DNA of 57,892 bases from Rubrivivax sp. (GCA_027485165.1 JAIXRN010000070.1:1-57892); one strand, 5' to 3'; shown: positions 44,092 through 53,468, numbered from the stretch's first letter. Translations and numbers: made by a program. Notes: generated by a model from the sequence alone, not told the origin.

Positions 44092-44850
44092 ATGCAGGAA
44101 GCGCACCTTGGGACGATGGTAAAGCGCTGGCCCCTGCCCGGCCTGTGCGAGGTCTGCCGCTGCTGGGGCAGGGGCCGCTTCTGCGGCCTGTGCCTGCAGC
44201 GCTTTGCCGCCAGCACCCCGCGCTGCGCCGGCTGCGGGCTGCGCACCGGGGTGCCGCTGGCCCGATGCGGCAGTTGCCTGCAGGAAGACTGGCCGTTCGC
44301 CAGCACTTGCTGCGCCGTGGACTACGCTTACCCCTGGGACCACCTGGTGGCACGCTTCAAATACCAGCGCCAGGTCGAACTGGCTGGGCCCCTGGCGCAG
44401 CTGATGTTGAACGGCCCACTCCCCCCTGTCGATGCCCTGGTGCCCGTACCGCTGGCCGAAAGCCGGCTGGCCGAGCGGGGCTACAACCAGGCCTGGGAAC
44501 TGGCACGCCGGCTGGGTGCAGCGCGCCGCCTGCCCGCGCGGGCAGACGTGCTGCTGCGCCCGCTGGCACAGGCGGCGCAAGCCGAACAAACCGGACAGCC
44601 CCGGCACGCCACACAAGCGGCGTCGACGCGCGCTGAACGCCTGCACAACCTGCGGGCTGCCTTCATGGTGGCACCAGCCCTGCGCCCCTGGCTGCAGGGC
44701 CGGCAACTAGGGCTGGTCGACGACGTCATGACCACAGGCGCCACCGCGCGCGAAGCCGCGCACACCCTGCTGCGGGCCGGCGCAGCCAGCGTGCACCTGT
44801 GGGTGCTGGCGCGCACGCCGGCACCCAGCGCCGCAGGGCCGGCGGCATGA
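44092..44850 (+). CDS. comF: ComF family phosphoribosyltransferase-like protein
   Basis: A 252-aa protein. The N-terminal region has four CxxC-type pairs (CEVCRC, FCGLC, CAGC, CGSC), predicted to bind zinc. The C-terminal type I phosphoribosyltransferase domain contains the PRPP loop LVDDVMTTGAT near residue 210. ComF proteins are needed for natural transformation in several bacteria. ATG 44092 is preceded by a short GCAGGG; an ATG at 44116 is an alternative. Its stop overlaps trmL as ATGA. Confidence 0.9.
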   Translation: MQEAHLGTMVKRWPLPGLCEVCRCWGRGRFCGLCLQRFAASTPRCAGCGLRTGVPLARCGSCLQEDWPFASTCCAVDYAYPWDHLVARFKYQRQVELAGPLAQLMLNGPLPPVDALVPVPLAESRLAERGYNQAWELARRLGAARRLPARADVLLRPLAQAAQAEQTGQPRHATQAASTRAERLHNLRAAFMVAPALRPWLQGRQLGLVDDVMTTGATAREAAHTLLRAGAASVHLWVLARTPAPSAAGPAA

Positions 44851-45335
44851 CACAGGCCGGGGGCCTGTTCAACATCGTGCTGGTGGCGCCTGAAATACCA
44901 CCGAACACCGGCAACGTCATCCGCCTGGCCGCCAACACAGGCTGCCGTCTGCACCTGGTCGAACCGCTGGGCTTCAGCCTGGAAGACCGCCTGCTGCGCC
45001 GCGCCGGGCTGGACTACCACGAATACACCCCGGTGCTGCGCCACGCCAGCTGGGACGCCCTGTTGCAGGCCGAAGCCCCCGACCCGGCGCGCTGCTTCGC
45101 CTTCACCACCCGCGGCGCGCAGGGCCTGGCGGCGATGCGTTGGGCGCCGGGGGACTGGCTGGTGTTCGGCAGCGAGACCTCGGGGCTGGCACCCGCACTG
45201 CGCGACAGCTTTCCGCCCGCGCAGCGCGTGCGACTGCCGATGCGCGCCGGCCAGCGCAGCCTGAACCTGAGCAACGCCGTGGCCGTGGCGGTGTTCGACG
45301 CCTGGCGGCAGTGCGGCTACGACGGGGCCAGCTGA
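44847..45335 (+). CDS. trmL: tRNA (cytidine34-2'-O)-methyltransferase TrmL
   Basis: A 162-aa SPOUT enzyme with the trefoil-knot motifs: VAPEIPPNTGNVIRLAANTG at the N-terminus, FGSETSGLAP in the middle and LNLSNAVAVAVFDAWRQ at the C-terminus. The set is typical of TrmL (YibK). It methylates the wobble base of tRNA-Leu isoacceptors. ATG 44847 overlaps the comF stop, so the two genes are translationally coupled. Confidence 0.95.
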   Translation: MTQAGGLFNIVLVAPEIPPNTGNVIRLAANTGCRLHLVEPLGFSLEDRLLRRAGLDYHEYTPVLRHASWDALLQAEAPDPARCFAFTTRGAQGLAAMRWAPGDWLVFGSETSGLAPALRDSFPPAQRVRLPMRAGQRSLNLSNAVAVAVFDAWRQCGYDGAS

Positions 45336-45357
45336 CGCAGGCGCAGGCCGCGCCGCT

Positions 45358-46413
45358 TCAGGTTTCAGCCCGGGCTTCGCGCGTCATCAGGCGTTGCAGC
45401 GCCTGGGGCGGCGTCAAGCGGCCCTGCAGCACGTCGGCCACGGCCGCCGTGATGGGCATGTCCACGCCCAAGGCCTGGGCGCGAGCCAGCACCGTGACCG
45501 CGCTGTAGACGCCCTCGGCGACATGGCCGATGTTGGCCACCACCTGCGCCAGCGGCTGGCCCGCCGCCAGCAGCAGGCCCACGCGGCGGTTGCGCGACAA
45601 GTCGCCCGTGGCCGTCAGCACCAGGTCGCCCAGGCCCGACAGGCCCATGAAGGTCTCACCCCGCGCGCCCAGGGCCACGCCCAGGCGCGTCATCTCGGCC
45701 AAGCCGCGGGTGATGAGTGCTGCTCGGGCGTTCAGGCCCGGCACCATGGCGCCCGGGGCAGACGCCGCGGCCAGCCCGTCGAGGATGCCCACGGCAATGG
45801 CCAGCACGTTCTTCACCGCGCCACCCACTTCCACGCCCACCACGTCGTCGCTGGTGTAGACGCGCAGGCCGCTGCCATGAAAGGCGGCCACGGCCGCGGC
45901 CTGCAGGGCGGGGTCGTGGCTGGCCGCCAACAGTGCGGTGGGCTGGCCCCGCGCCACTTCGATGGCGAAGCTGGGCCCGGACAACACGCCGCACGGCTGG
46001 CCAGGCCGCAGCCGCTGGGCGATTTCGTGCCCCAGCGCGCCAGTTCCGGCTTCGAAGCCCTTGCACAGCCACAGCGCCGGCAGGCCAGGCGGCAGGGCCT
46101 GCAGCATCGAGCGCAGGGCCGCCGTGGGCGTGGCGATGATCAGCAGGCCGTCAGCGGCCAGACCCGCGGCGGGCGCGGCATCCGACAAAGCAGCCGGCAC
46201 CGCCACATGGGCCAGGGCCTGCCTCAGATCGGCCGTCAAGCCCAGTTCGGGCGGCAGGGTGAAGCCAGGCAGATAGCGCTGGTTGCAGCGCGTGGCCTGC
46301 AAGGCCTGCAGCTGCGTTGCGTCGCGTGCCCAGAGCAGCACGTCATGCCGCGGGGCCGCGGCCGCCGCCAGGGCCGTGCCCCAGGCGCCCGCGCCCAGCA
46401 CGGCGATCTTCAT
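45358..46413 (-). CDS. gpsA: Glycerol-3-phosphate dehydrogenase [NAD(P)+]
   Basis: A 351-aa enzyme of phospholipid precursor synthesis. NAD(P) motif [13 protein letters not shown] is at residues 7-19, the catalytic lysine is in [14 protein letters not shown] (about residue 197), and the substrate region [19 protein letters not shown] is intact. It makes sn-glycerol 3-phosphate from dihydroxyacetone phosphate. The start is ATG 46413. It follows secB on the same strand with a 46-base gap, as in many betaproteobacteria. Confidence 0.96.
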   Translation of the reverse strand: MKIAVLGAGAWGTALAAAAAPRHDVLLWARDATQLQALQATRCNQRYLPGFTLPPELGLTADLRQALAHVAVPAALSDAAPAAGLAADGLLIIATPTAALRSMLQALPPGLPALWLCKGFEAGTGALGHEIAQRLRPGQPCGVLSGPSFAIEVARGQPTALLAASHDPALQAAAVAAFHGSGLRVYTSDDVVGVEVGGAVKNVLAIAVGILDGLAAASAPGAMVPGLNARAALITRGLAEMTRLGVALGARGETFMGLSGLGDLVLTATGDLSRNRRVGLLLAAGQPLAQVVANIGHVAEGVYSAVTVLARAQALGVDMPITAAVADVLQGRLTPPQALQRLMTREARAET

Positions 46414-46459
46414 GCCGGGACGGCGCACGGCGCCTTCAGAAGCCGCTTCGCTGAGGCGT

Positions 46460-46930
46460 TCAGTTCGCGCCAGTGATGATGCGCGAGCCGCCACCGTTCT
46501 GCGCCGCAGCCTGCTGCTGCTGGGCTTCGAACATGGCCTGGAAGTTCACTTCCGTCAGCAGGATGGGCGGGAAGCCGGCGCGGGTGCAGACGTCGCTGAC
46601 GATGGCGCGCAGGTAGGGGTAGATCATCTGCGGACAGACGATGCTGATGATCCCCTGCATCTGTTCTTCGGGCACGTTGCGGATCTCGAAGATGCCGGCC
46701 TGCTTGGCTTCCACCAGGAACAGCACTTTGTCCTTCACCTTGGTGGTGACGGTGGCGGTGACGGTGACTTCAAACACGCCTTCGGCCACCGGGGCGGCTG
46801 CCATACCCAGGTTGATGTCGACCTGGGGCTGGGCCTGTTCCAGCAGGATGGCCGGCGAATTGGGCTGTTCCAGCGACAGGTCCTTCAGGTACATGCGCTG
46901 GATCTGGAAAACGGGGGTCGGGTCGGCCAT
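46460..46930 (-). CDS. secB: Protein-export chaperone SecB
   Basis: A 156-aa tetrameric chaperone that keeps preproteins unfolded for SecA. The family core is present: [39 protein letters not shown] and [20 protein letters not shown], with NFQAMFEAQ near the end. The start is ATG 46930. It lies downstream of grxC with a 201-base gap and upstream of gpsA. Confidence 0.97.
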   Translation of the reverse strand: MADPTPVFQIQRMYLKDLSLEQPNSPAILLEQAQPQVDINLGMAAAPVAEGVFEVTVTATVTTKVKDKVLFLVEAKQAGIFEIRNVPEEQMQGIISIVCPQMIYPYLRAIVSDVCTRAGFPPILLTEVNFQAMFEAQQQQAAAQNGGGSRIITGAN

Positions 46931-47131
46931 GGTGGGTTGTCCTGAGGAAATCCGGGGTCTGGGAAACGAGCGGGAATGCTGTGGGTTCAAGGGCGTGCGG
47001 GCGGCGCGCGTGGGCGGCTTTCACAGCAACCCACGCCAGGGCCTTAGCCGCAGCAGCGACGGATTATCCGCCAGGGCTTGCGGCCGGCCCGTGACGGGCT
47101 GCTCAGGCGGCGCTGGCGCCAGCAGCGTGAA

Positions 47132-47398
47132 TCAGGCGGCGCTGCCGTTCAACAGCGGGAGGAGCCCGCCACGCTGGTCCAGCGCCACCAGGTCGTCGCA
47201 GCCGCCCACATGGGTGCTGCCGATGAAGATCTGCGGCACCGTGCGGCGGCCGGTGATGTCGACCATACGGGTTCGCTCGGCCGGGTCCAGGTCGACGCGC
47301 ACTTCGTCGATGGCGGCCACGCCGCGTTCCTTCAGCAGGGCCTTGGCCCGTACGCAGTAGGGGCAACTGGCGGTGAGGTAAATCTTGACGGCTTGCAT
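47132..47398 (-). CDS. grxC: Glutaredoxin 3
   Basis: An 88-aa glutaredoxin with the dithiol active site CPYC (residues 12-15) in LTASCPYCVRAKALL, the cis-Pro TVPQIFIG and the GSH-binding GGCDDL segment. It reduces protein and glutathione disulfides. ATG 47398 follows the rhodanese gene by 24 bases, so they probably form a unit. Confidence 0.96.
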   Translation of the reverse strand: MQAVKIYLTASCPYCVRAKALLKERGVAAIDEVRVDLDPAERTRMVDITGRRTVPQIFIGSTHVGGCDDLVALDQRGGLLPLLNGSAA

Positions 47399-47422
47399 AG
47401 CGGCGGAAACCTTGCGGTGGAC

Positions 47423-47860
47423 TCAGGCCGTGGCCTTGGCGGCGGCAGGCTCGGGGCTCTTGTCGATGGGCAGCCCGGCTTCGCGCCAGGCCGGCGTGCC
47501 GCCGGCCACGGCCACGGCCTTTTCATAGCCGGCCTTGCGCAGCAGCGTCACGGCCCGACCGGCGCGCGCGCCCGTGGGGCACAGCAGCAGCAGCGGCAGG
47601 GTCTTGTTGCTGGGCAGTTCCTTGGGTTTTTCCAGCTGGCCGAAGGGCACGTTCTTGGCACCGGTGGCGTGGCCGGCGGCGTATTCAGCCGGCTCGGACA
47701 CGTCGATCAGCACGCCCTTTTCGCGGTTGATCAGGCGCACGGCTTCGTTCGGGCTGACGGCGCCTGCGCCCCCGCTGCGCCGGACCATCGGCCACACCAG
47801 CATGGCGCCGGAGACGAAGGCCACCAGCAGAAGAATCCAGTTGTCGACGATGAACTTCAC
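47423..47860 (-). CDS. Membrane-anchored rhodanese domain protein
   Basis: A 145-aa protein with an N-terminal membrane helix (about 5-25) and a rhodanese domain. The active-site loop CPTGARAGRA contains the catalytic Cys, and GVLIDVSEPAEYAAGHATGA is the first conserved block. I chose GTG 47860, giving the usual VKFIVDNWILLL beginning; a TTG at 47884 is possible but would run into the gpmA promoter region. Position upstream of grxC suggests a thiol/sulfur role. Confidence 0.87.
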   Translation of the reverse strand: MKFIVDNWILLLVAFVSGAMLVWPMVRRSGGAGAVSPNEAVRLINREKGVLIDVSEPAEYAAGHATGAKNVPFGQLEKPKELPSNKTLPLLLLCPTGARAGRAVTLLRKAGYEKAVAVAGGTPAWREAGLPIDKSPEPAAAKATA

Positions 47861-47909
47861 GGCGTGGCCTTGAGCCTTGAGCAAAAGCGCAGATTATAGA
47901 ATTCGGCGC

Positions 47910-48629
47910 ATGCCTCAACTTGTCCTCATCCGCCACGGCGAATCGACGTGGAACCTGGAAAACCGCTTCACCGGCTGGACCGACGTGCCGCTGACCGACA
48001 CCGGCGTGGCCCAGGCCCGCCAGGCCGGCGCGCTGCTGAAGGCCGGGGGCTTCGAATTCGACGTCGCCTATACGTCGGTGCTGAAGCGCGCCATCTGGAC
48101 CTTGTGGCACTGCCTGGACGCGATGGACCGCACCTGGGTGCCCGTGCAGCACGACTGGCGCCTGAACGAACGCCACTACGGCGCCCTGCAGGGCCTGAAC
48201 AAGGCCGACATGGCGAAAGAATACGGCGACGAACAGGTGCTGATCTGGCGCCGCAGCTACGACACCCCACCGCCTGTGCTGGACGCGGCCGACCCGCGCG
48301 GCCAGCGCGGCGACCCGCGCTACGCCCGGCTGGCGCCCGAACAGGTGCCATTGACCGAATGCCTGAAGGACACCGTGGTGCGCGTGCTGCCGTGCTGGAA
48401 CGAACGCATCGCCCCGGCCCTGCTTTCGGGCCAGCGCCTGGTGATCGCCGCCCATGGCAACAGCATCCGCGCCCTGGTGAAGTACCTGGACGGCATCGGC
48501 GACACCGAGATCGTGGGCGTGAACATCCCCAACGGCGTGCCCCTGGTGTACGACCTGGACGCAGCGCTGAAGCCCGTCGGCAGCCGCTACCTGGACGGCA
48601 CGCCGTCGCCGCGGGCAACGCTGGGCTGA
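47910..48629 (+). CDS. gpmA: 2,3-bisphosphoglycerate-dependent phosphoglycerate mutase
   Basis: A 239-aa glycolytic enzyme. The phospho-His motif is [20 protein letters not shown] (His9), the acid region [15 protein letters not shown] and the second catalytic His in [18 protein letters not shown] 47910 gives the exact family N-terminus. No ribosome-binding sequence is evident upstream, and a TAGAAT at 47897-47902 ends only eight bases before the ATG. Divergent from the rhodanese gene. Confidence 0.96.
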   Translation: MPQLVLIRHGESTWNLENRFTGWTDVPLTDTGVAQARQAGALLKAGGFEFDVAYTSVLKRAIWTLWHCLDAMDRTWVPVQHDWRLNERHYGALQGLNKADMAKEYGDEQVLIWRRSYDTPPPVLDAADPRGQRGDPRYARLAPEQVPLTECLKDTVVRVLPCWNERIAPALLSGQRLVIAAHGNSIRALVKYLDGIGDTEIVGVNIPNGVPLVYDLDAALKPVGSRYLDGTPSPRATLG

Positions 48630-48643
48630 CCGACGAAAAGCCG

Positions 48644-49531
48644 CTAGACGCGTTCTCCGGTCCCGACCAAGGCCTGCGCCAGCAGCGGCACCAGGCTCAG
48701 CACGTTGCTGGCGTGGGGTACGGCATCGGTGCTCCAGACATGGCGCACGCCGCTGGCCCGCAGTTCGGCTTCGGCCGCGCCGACGAACAGCGCATGCGTC
48801 ACCGCCGCGTCCACGCTGGCGGCCCCCATAGCCAGTGCACCGCGCGCCGCGGCCATCAGGGTGCGGCCGGTGCTGGCCACATCGTCCAGCAGCACCACGG
48901 CCCGGCCTTCCACGGGCGTTGCCGGCAAGGCCACGTCGACATCGCGGTCGCCATGGCGGCGCTTGTGGCACACGGCATGTTCCAGCCCGCCGGCCGCCGC
49001 TGCCACGCGCACCCACTGGCCGGCTTCCTCGTCCGGCCCCAGCAGCAGGGCGCCCGGCAGGCGCTGGGCAATGTACTGGCCCCACAGCGGGGCGGCCGTC
49101 AGCGCCAGGCCCTGGCGGCCGGGCATCACTTCGGCCAGCGTGGCCACGCGGTGCAGGTGCGGGTCGACCGTCACCACCGTGTCGAAGGCCGCCGCCAGCA
49201 AGGCGCCGATGTGGCGCTGGCTGACCACTTCACCTGGCGTGAAAGCCATGTCCTGCCGCATGTAGGCCAGGTAGGGGCAGACCAGGGTCAGCCGCTGCGC
49301 GCCCAGTTCACGCGCGCCGGCCGCGGCCAGCAGCAGTTCGGTCAGCTTGGCGTTGGGCTGCTGCAGGCCGCGCAGCAGGGCCACGCTGGCAGGCAGCCGG
49401 TGTGGCAGGCGCAGGCGCGTTTCGCCGTCGGGGAAGGCATGGCGGTCGATGAGAGCCAGGGGCCAGTCCAGCGCACGGGCCAGGCCCTGAGCCAGACGGG
49501 ATTCGTCGTCGAATGCCAGCAACAGGCTCAC
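48644..49531 (-). CDS. Ribose-phosphate pyrophosphokinase-like protein (Prs paralogue)
   Basis: A 295-aa protein of the Prs family. Seen are FPDGETRLRL, LTLVCPYLAYMRQDMAFTPG, TVDPHLHRVATLAEVMPG and the PRPP loop VVLLDDVASTGRTLMAAA. It is somewhat shorter than housekeeping Prs (about 315 aa), and the canonical SPD.GG..RA region reads GPDEEAGQWVRV, so it is probably a paralogue with altered or reduced activity. The start is GTG 49531. It is convergent with gpmA, the stop codons 14 bases apart. Confidence 0.8.
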   Translation of the reverse strand: MSLLLAFDDESRLAQGLARALDWPLALIDRHAFPDGETRLRLPHRLPASVALLRGLQQPNAKLTELLLAAAGARELGAQRLTLVCPYLAYMRQDMAFTPGEVVSQRHIGALLAAAFDTVVTVDPHLHRVATLAEVMPGRQGLALTAAPLWGQYIAQRLPGALLLGPDEEAGQWVRVAAAAGGLEHAVCHKRRHGDRDVDVALPATPVEGRAVVLLDDVASTGRTLMAAARGALAMGAASVDAAVTHALFVGAAEAELRASGVRHVWSTDAVPHASNVLSLVPLLAQALVGTGERV

Positions 49532-49613
49532 GTGAAGACCTTCATGCAGAGCACTGCGGCACGAGCCCCTTCAGGCGGCTGGACGGGTGTCATGGGATGG
49601 GGCGGCGCCAGGC

Positions 49614-51098
49614 TCAGTCCAGCCGCGGCGCAACCGTCGCCCACAGCCTGTACTGCTTCACGCGCCCATCTGCGCCCCGCTCGAACACGAATTCGACACC
49701 CAGTGACCTGTCTTCGCGCACAGCGCGGAAGCGGTCGCCGCCCACATGCCGCAGCACCGTCAGGTCGGCAGACGGCGTCAGGGTCGGTATCGACAGGATC
49801 GCCAGGTCCGTGCCCCAGCGCAGCACCTCGGCTTCCGCACTCCAGGGCTGCGTGGAATAGCGGCCAACGAAATCAGCGGCATTGAAAGCCACGGCTGCAG
49901 GCTCGCGCGTGCTGGCGGCCTCTGCCGTGGGCGCGCGCTGCGCCAGCAGCATCACCTGGCGCGCGATGGGCGCCGGCGCCGGCGTGTGCGCATTGATCGC
50001 CAGCGCCACGCCCAGTTCCTTGCCTGGCAGAACCGTGACCACGCTGCGGTGGCCGGGGCAGGACCCGGTGTGGCCCACCGCCAGGTCGCTGCCCTCGCGC
50101 GACAGCGCGAAGCCCAGGCCATGCAGCGTCCTGCCATCGGGGTCTGTCCATTGCACGCGCTGCATCTCGCGCAGCGTGGCCGCGCGGATGACCTCGGTCT
50201 TGCCGGTCTTGAGCACGCGCAGCTGCCACTTCGCGAATTCACCCAGGTCGCGCATCGTCGAACTGAAACCTGCGGCGGGCAGCAGGGCCCCGGTTTCGAA
50301 GGCCGGCACCCGGTCGCGGCTGCCGTCGCCCTTGCGCGCGCTGAAGCCCACCGCCATGCGCGTAGCGAGCAACTCATTGGGCAGCCGCGGCTCGGTGGTT
50401 GCCAAGGCCAATGGCTGGATGATGGCGTCGCGCACATAGGCGTTGTAAGGCTTGCCGCTGGCCTTGGCGACGATCTCGCCCAGCATGGCCATGCCCAGAT
50501 TGCTGTACTGGTAGCGCGACAGCGCGGGCGAGACCATCTCCTGCCCGGCCAGCCCCTGCAGCAGCGTGGCGCGGTCAGGGAAGGCGTAGCCGGCAGACCA
50601 GTATTCGCCCACCGCTTCGCGCGGCAAGCCCGCGGCATGCATCAGCGCCCCGCGAATGGTGGCGGGCCCGCTGCTTTCGTCACGCTGCTTCAGGCCGAAT
50701 TCAGGCACCCACTGCGCCAGTTCGTCGTCCAGCCTGAGCTTGCCCTGTTCGACCAGCTGCATGATGGCTACCGACGTAAACAGCTTGGATATCGAGCAGA
50801 TGCTGTAGATCGTGTCGGCCGTGGCGGGCAGCTTGCGCGCAGCGTCCACATGGCCATATCCGGCCGCGTGCACGGTCGTCTGGCCCTTGGCCAGCGTCAC
50901 GCTGAGCGCGGGAATGGCCTCGAAGCGCACCGTCGATGCCAGCCAGACGTCGATGAGCCGCACGACGTCTGGGTGCACGGCCGGCTGAGCGGCCGGGGCC
51001 GAGGCCGGCTGGGCCAGCAGGTGCAGCGGGGAGCCGCACAGTCCCACCAGCATCAGCGATGCCACAAGAGGACGAAAGCGGTACGGGGACATCGACAT
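49614..51098 (-). CDS. Beta-lactamase-fold serine hydrolase
   Basis: A 494-aa exported protein. A signal peptide (about 1-30, ending LLAQ) precedes a class C beta-lactamase/esterase-like domain with the three active-site motifs: S-x-x-K in CSISKLF (Ser102-Lys105), Y-x-N in YQYSNLGM and HTG in AVGHTGSCPG. A C-terminal extension of about 100 residues follows. Family members are D-aminopeptidases, esterases or PBP-like enzymes; resistance to antibiotics cannot be inferred. I chose ATG 51098, with AGGAG seven bases upstream, over a TTG at 51113 and an ATG at 51092. Confidence 0.87.
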   Translation of the reverse strand: MSMSPYRFRPLVASLMLVGLCGSPLHLLAQPASAPAAQPAVHPDVVRLIDVWLASTVRFEAIPALSVTLAKGQTTVHAAGYGHVDAARKLPATADTIYSICSISKLFTSVAIMQLVEQGKLRLDDELAQWVPEFGLKQRDESSGPATIRGALMHAAGLPREAVGEYWSAGYAFPDRATLLQGLAGQEMVSPALSRYQYSNLGMAMLGEIVAKASGKPYNAYVRDAIIQPLALATTEPRLPNELLATRMAVGFSARKGDGSRDRVPAFETGALLPAAGFSSTMRDLGEFAKWQLRVLKTGKTEVIRAATLREMQRVQWTDPDGRTLHGLGFALSREGSDLAVGHTGSCPGHRSVVTVLPGKELGVALAINAHTPAPAPIARQVMLLAQRAPTAEAASTREPAAVAFNAADFVGRYSTQPWSAEAEVLRWGTDLAILSIPTLTPSADLTVLRHVGGDRFRAVREDRSLGVEFVFERGADGRVKQYRLWATVAPRLD

Positions 51099-51290
51099 CG
51101 CGCTCCTGGACAAGGCCCGCCTGACCCATCAATGCGCCATCGGTCGTGCGACTACGGGCCATGGCGCCATTCAAGTGAAAGGGCGTGGGCGAGGATACTG
51201 GCATCCAGCGCCAGTGCACCACCTGCTAACGGCTGGCGCGCTGGCAAAGCGGCCATGCCAGCCCGACCCCCCCCGCGGCGGCCAGCCGAA

Positions 51291-52049
51291 TCAACCCGGG
51301 GTGACGAGCTGCGCCGCAATCTGGTCGCGCAGGTGCTCGGCCAGGGCGCGGCGATCAGCGTGCTCGGTGCCCTGGGGCGGCAGCAGGCGCACGTGCACGC
51401 GCAGACCGCGCGCACTGGCCACGCGCCACAGGCTTTGCAGCAGCGTGGTGTCGCCCAGGAATTCCACCGCCGGGCTGAAACTGCGCTGGGCGTCGGCATA
51501 GCGCAGCGCCGCCGGCTGCACGGGCGTGCCGGTGGCAATGGCGGCCTGCAGCAGGTTGGCGTGGAAAGGCAGCAGTTCGGGGCCGGGGCCCGTGGTGCCT
51601 TCGGGGAACACGGCCACGGTGTCGCCGGCGCGCAGGGCCTCGGCCATGGCGTGCACCACGCGCACGGCGTCGCGCTTGCGTTCACGTTCGATGAACAGCG
51701 TACCCGCGCCCTGGATCAACCAGCCCAGCAGCGGCCACTTCAGCACGTCGGCCTTGCTGACGAAACGCGCCTGCGGCGTGGCGGCATGCAGGGCCACGAT
51801 GTCCAGCCAGCTGATGTGGTTGGCCACCAGCAGGGTGGCGCCCGGGCGCGGCAGCGTACCTTCGACCTGCAAGGCCAGGCCCAGGCTCTTCAGCACACCC
51901 ACCGACCACCACTGGATGCGCTGGTGCCTGGCCTTCGCATCCAGCGCCGGGAAGCGCGTCATCACCAGCATGCCGTGCAGCACGTGCACGATGGCACGCA
52001 GCATGCGCCACAGCGCCACGGGCACGGCCACGCGGTCGGGGCCCGCCAT
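51291..52049 (-). CDS. plsC: 1-acyl-sn-glycerol-3-phosphate acyltransferase
   Basis: A 252-aa PlsC-family enzyme. The catalytic H-x4-D motif is NHISWLDI, the second motif is FPEGTTGPG, and a membrane-associated N-terminal helix precedes them. It makes phosphatidic acid from lysophosphatidate. The start is ATG 52049, 10 bases after the pyrX stop. The 192 bases between its stop and the hydrolase gene hold nothing I can identify. Confidence 0.9.
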   Translation of the reverse strand: MAGPDRVAVPVALWRMLRAIVHVLHGMLVMTRFPALDAKARHQRIQWWSVGVLKSLGLALQVEGTLPRPGATLLVANHISWLDIVALHAATPQARFVSKADVLKWPLLGWLIQGAGTLFIERERKRDAVRVVHAMAEALRAGDTVAVFPEGTTGPGPELLPFHANLLQAAIATGTPVQPAALRYADAQRSFSPAVEFLGDTTLLQSLWRVASARGLRVHVRLLPPQGTEHADRRALAEHLRDQIAAQLVTPG

Positions 52050-52059
52050 CAGGCTGTCA

Positions 52060-53373
52060 TCAGGCTGCTGGCCTGCGTTCAAAAGCCAAGGTGCCCGCCA
52101 CCCAGGTGGCCTGCACCCGCCCCGGCAGGGCCATGCCCGTGGACGCGAAAGCAAAAGGCGTGTGCTTGCCCTGGCTCAGCAGTGCGTCAGGCGACACCGT
52201 CCATTCGACGGCCGGGTCGAACAGGCAGATGTCGGCCACGCCGCCTTCCACCAGGCGGCCGGCGCTGCTGGCCAACGAATCCAGCGAGCCGCCCAGCACG
52301 CGCACCGGGTCGCAGGTCACGCGGGCCAGCGCCTGGGCCAGCGGCAAGCCGCTGTCGGCACCCCAGCGCAGCGCCAGGCTCAGTAGCAGTTCCAGACCGG
52401 TGGCGCCGGGTTCGGCTTCGCCGAAGGGCAGCTGCTTCATGTCGTCGGCCACCGGGTTGTGGTCGGACACCAGGGCGTCCAGCGTACCGTCGGCCAGGCC
52501 CTGGCGCAGGGCTTCGCGGTCGGCGCCCTGGCGCAGCGGCGGTACCAAGCGCATGTCGGGGTTGAAGTAGCCGATGTCGACGTCGGTGAGGTGCAGCGAA
52601 TTGATGCTCACATCGGCCGTGATGGGCAGGCCCACCGCCTTGGCTGCGCGCACCAGGGCTACGCCGGCGCTGCTGGACAGGCGGCACAGGTGCAGGCGCA
52701 CGCCCGTGGCGCGGGCCAGTTCGATGAGGGTGTGCAGGGCCACTGTCTCGGCCTGCACGGGCACGCCGGCCAGACCCAGGCGCGTGGCCATGGCGCCGCT
52801 GGCGGCCACACCGCCGCCCAGCCAGGCGTCCAGCGGGCGCAGCCAGACTGTGTAGCCGTAGGTGGCGGCGTACTGCATGGCACGCTGCAGCACCTGGGTG
52901 TCGCGCACCGGCACGTCGACCTGCGAGAAGCCCACGCAGCCGGCTTCGGTGAGCTCGACCATCTCGGTCAGCACCGCGCCTTCCAGCCGGCGCGTCAGCG
53001 CCCCCAGCGGGAACACCCGGCAGCGGCTGAGCTTGCGGGCGCGGAACTTCAGCATTTCCACCAGGCCGGGCTCGTCCAGCACCGGGTCGGTGTCGGGCAG
53101 GCACACCAGGCTGGTGACGCCGCCGGCAGCGGCAGCGGCCAGTTCGCTTTCCAGCATGCCTTCGTGTTCCTGCCCGGGCTCGCGCAGGCGCGCGGCCAGG
53201 TCCACCAGGCCCGGGGCGACGACCAGGCCGCTGGCGTCGAATTCCCGCTCGGCCGTGAAGTCGGCCACCGCGCCGATGCGCACGATGCGGCCCGAGGCGA
53301 TGGCCACATCCGCCATTTCGTCACGGCCCGAGGCGGGATCAACCACGCGGCCGTTGCGGATCAGGGTCTTCAT
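52060..53373 (-). CDS. pyrX: Dihydroorotase-like protein lacking the metal-binding HxH (PyrX/PyrC')
   Basis: A 437-aa amidohydrolase-fold protein. Active dihydroorotases have VDLHVHLREPG at the first metal-site strand. Here the same segment is VDLAARLREPG, with Ala60 and Arg62 in place of the two histidines. The later SDHNPVADD keeps the Asp-His of that strand but not the second His of the usual DHAPH. Such pseudo-dihydroorotases sit next to pyrB and stabilise the aspartate transcarbamoylase dodecamer, as in Pseudomonas. A separate active PyrC must lie elsewhere. The start is ATG 53373; plsC follows by 10 bases. Confidence 0.9.
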   Translation of the reverse strand: MKTLIRNGRVVDPASGRDEMADVAIASGRIVRIGAVADFTAEREFDASGLVVAPGLVDLAARLREPGQEHEGMLESELAAAAAGGVTSLVCLPDTDPVLDEPGLVEMLKFRARKLSRCRVFPLGALTRRLEGAVLTEMVELTEAGCVGFSQVDVPVRDTQVLQRAMQYAATYGYTVWLRPLDAWLGGGVAASGAMATRLGLAGVPVQAETVALHTLIELARATGVRLHLCRLSSSAGVALVRAAKAVGLPITADVSINSLHLTDVDIGYFNPDMRLVPPLRQGADREALRQGLADGTLDALVSDHNPVADDMKQLPFGEAEPGATGLELLLSLALRWGADSGLPLAQALARVTCDPVRVLGGSLDSLASSAGRLVEGGVADICLFDPAVEWTVSPDALLSQGKHTPFAFASTGMALPGRVQATWVAGTLAFERRPAA

Positions 53374-53376
53374 CGG

Positions 53377-53468
53377 CTGCTCCGCTGAGGAGCACCAAGC
53401 AAAAGCCGCGGAACCGGCTCTGCCGGGCCGCTGGCTTTGCCCCCTTGAGGGGGAGCGGCGAAGCCGCT
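53377..53468. repeat. Three-hairpin intergenic element between pyrB and pyrX
   Basis: Three perfect small inverted repeats lie in the 112-base gap: GCTCC-5-GGAGC (53379-53393), CCCCC-TTGA-GGGGG (53440-53453) and AGCGGC-GAA-GCCGCT (53454-53468). They are followed by CGGGGGTGG. The compact palindromes with a G-rich tail look like the repeated extragenic elements seen in several Comamonadaceae. It could also act as an RNA-stabilising or attenuating structure in the pyr mRNA. Confidence 0.6.

Noticed and set aside
46931..47131. Extra gene in the 201-base gap between grxC and secB.
   Set aside because: No frame of useful length with a start and recognisable sequence is present. It is probably the secB leader and promoter region.
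53440..53468. Rho-independent terminator downstream of pyrB.
   Set aside because: The stems are perfect but there is no T-run. The pair of adjacent palindromes fits a repeated extragenic element better.
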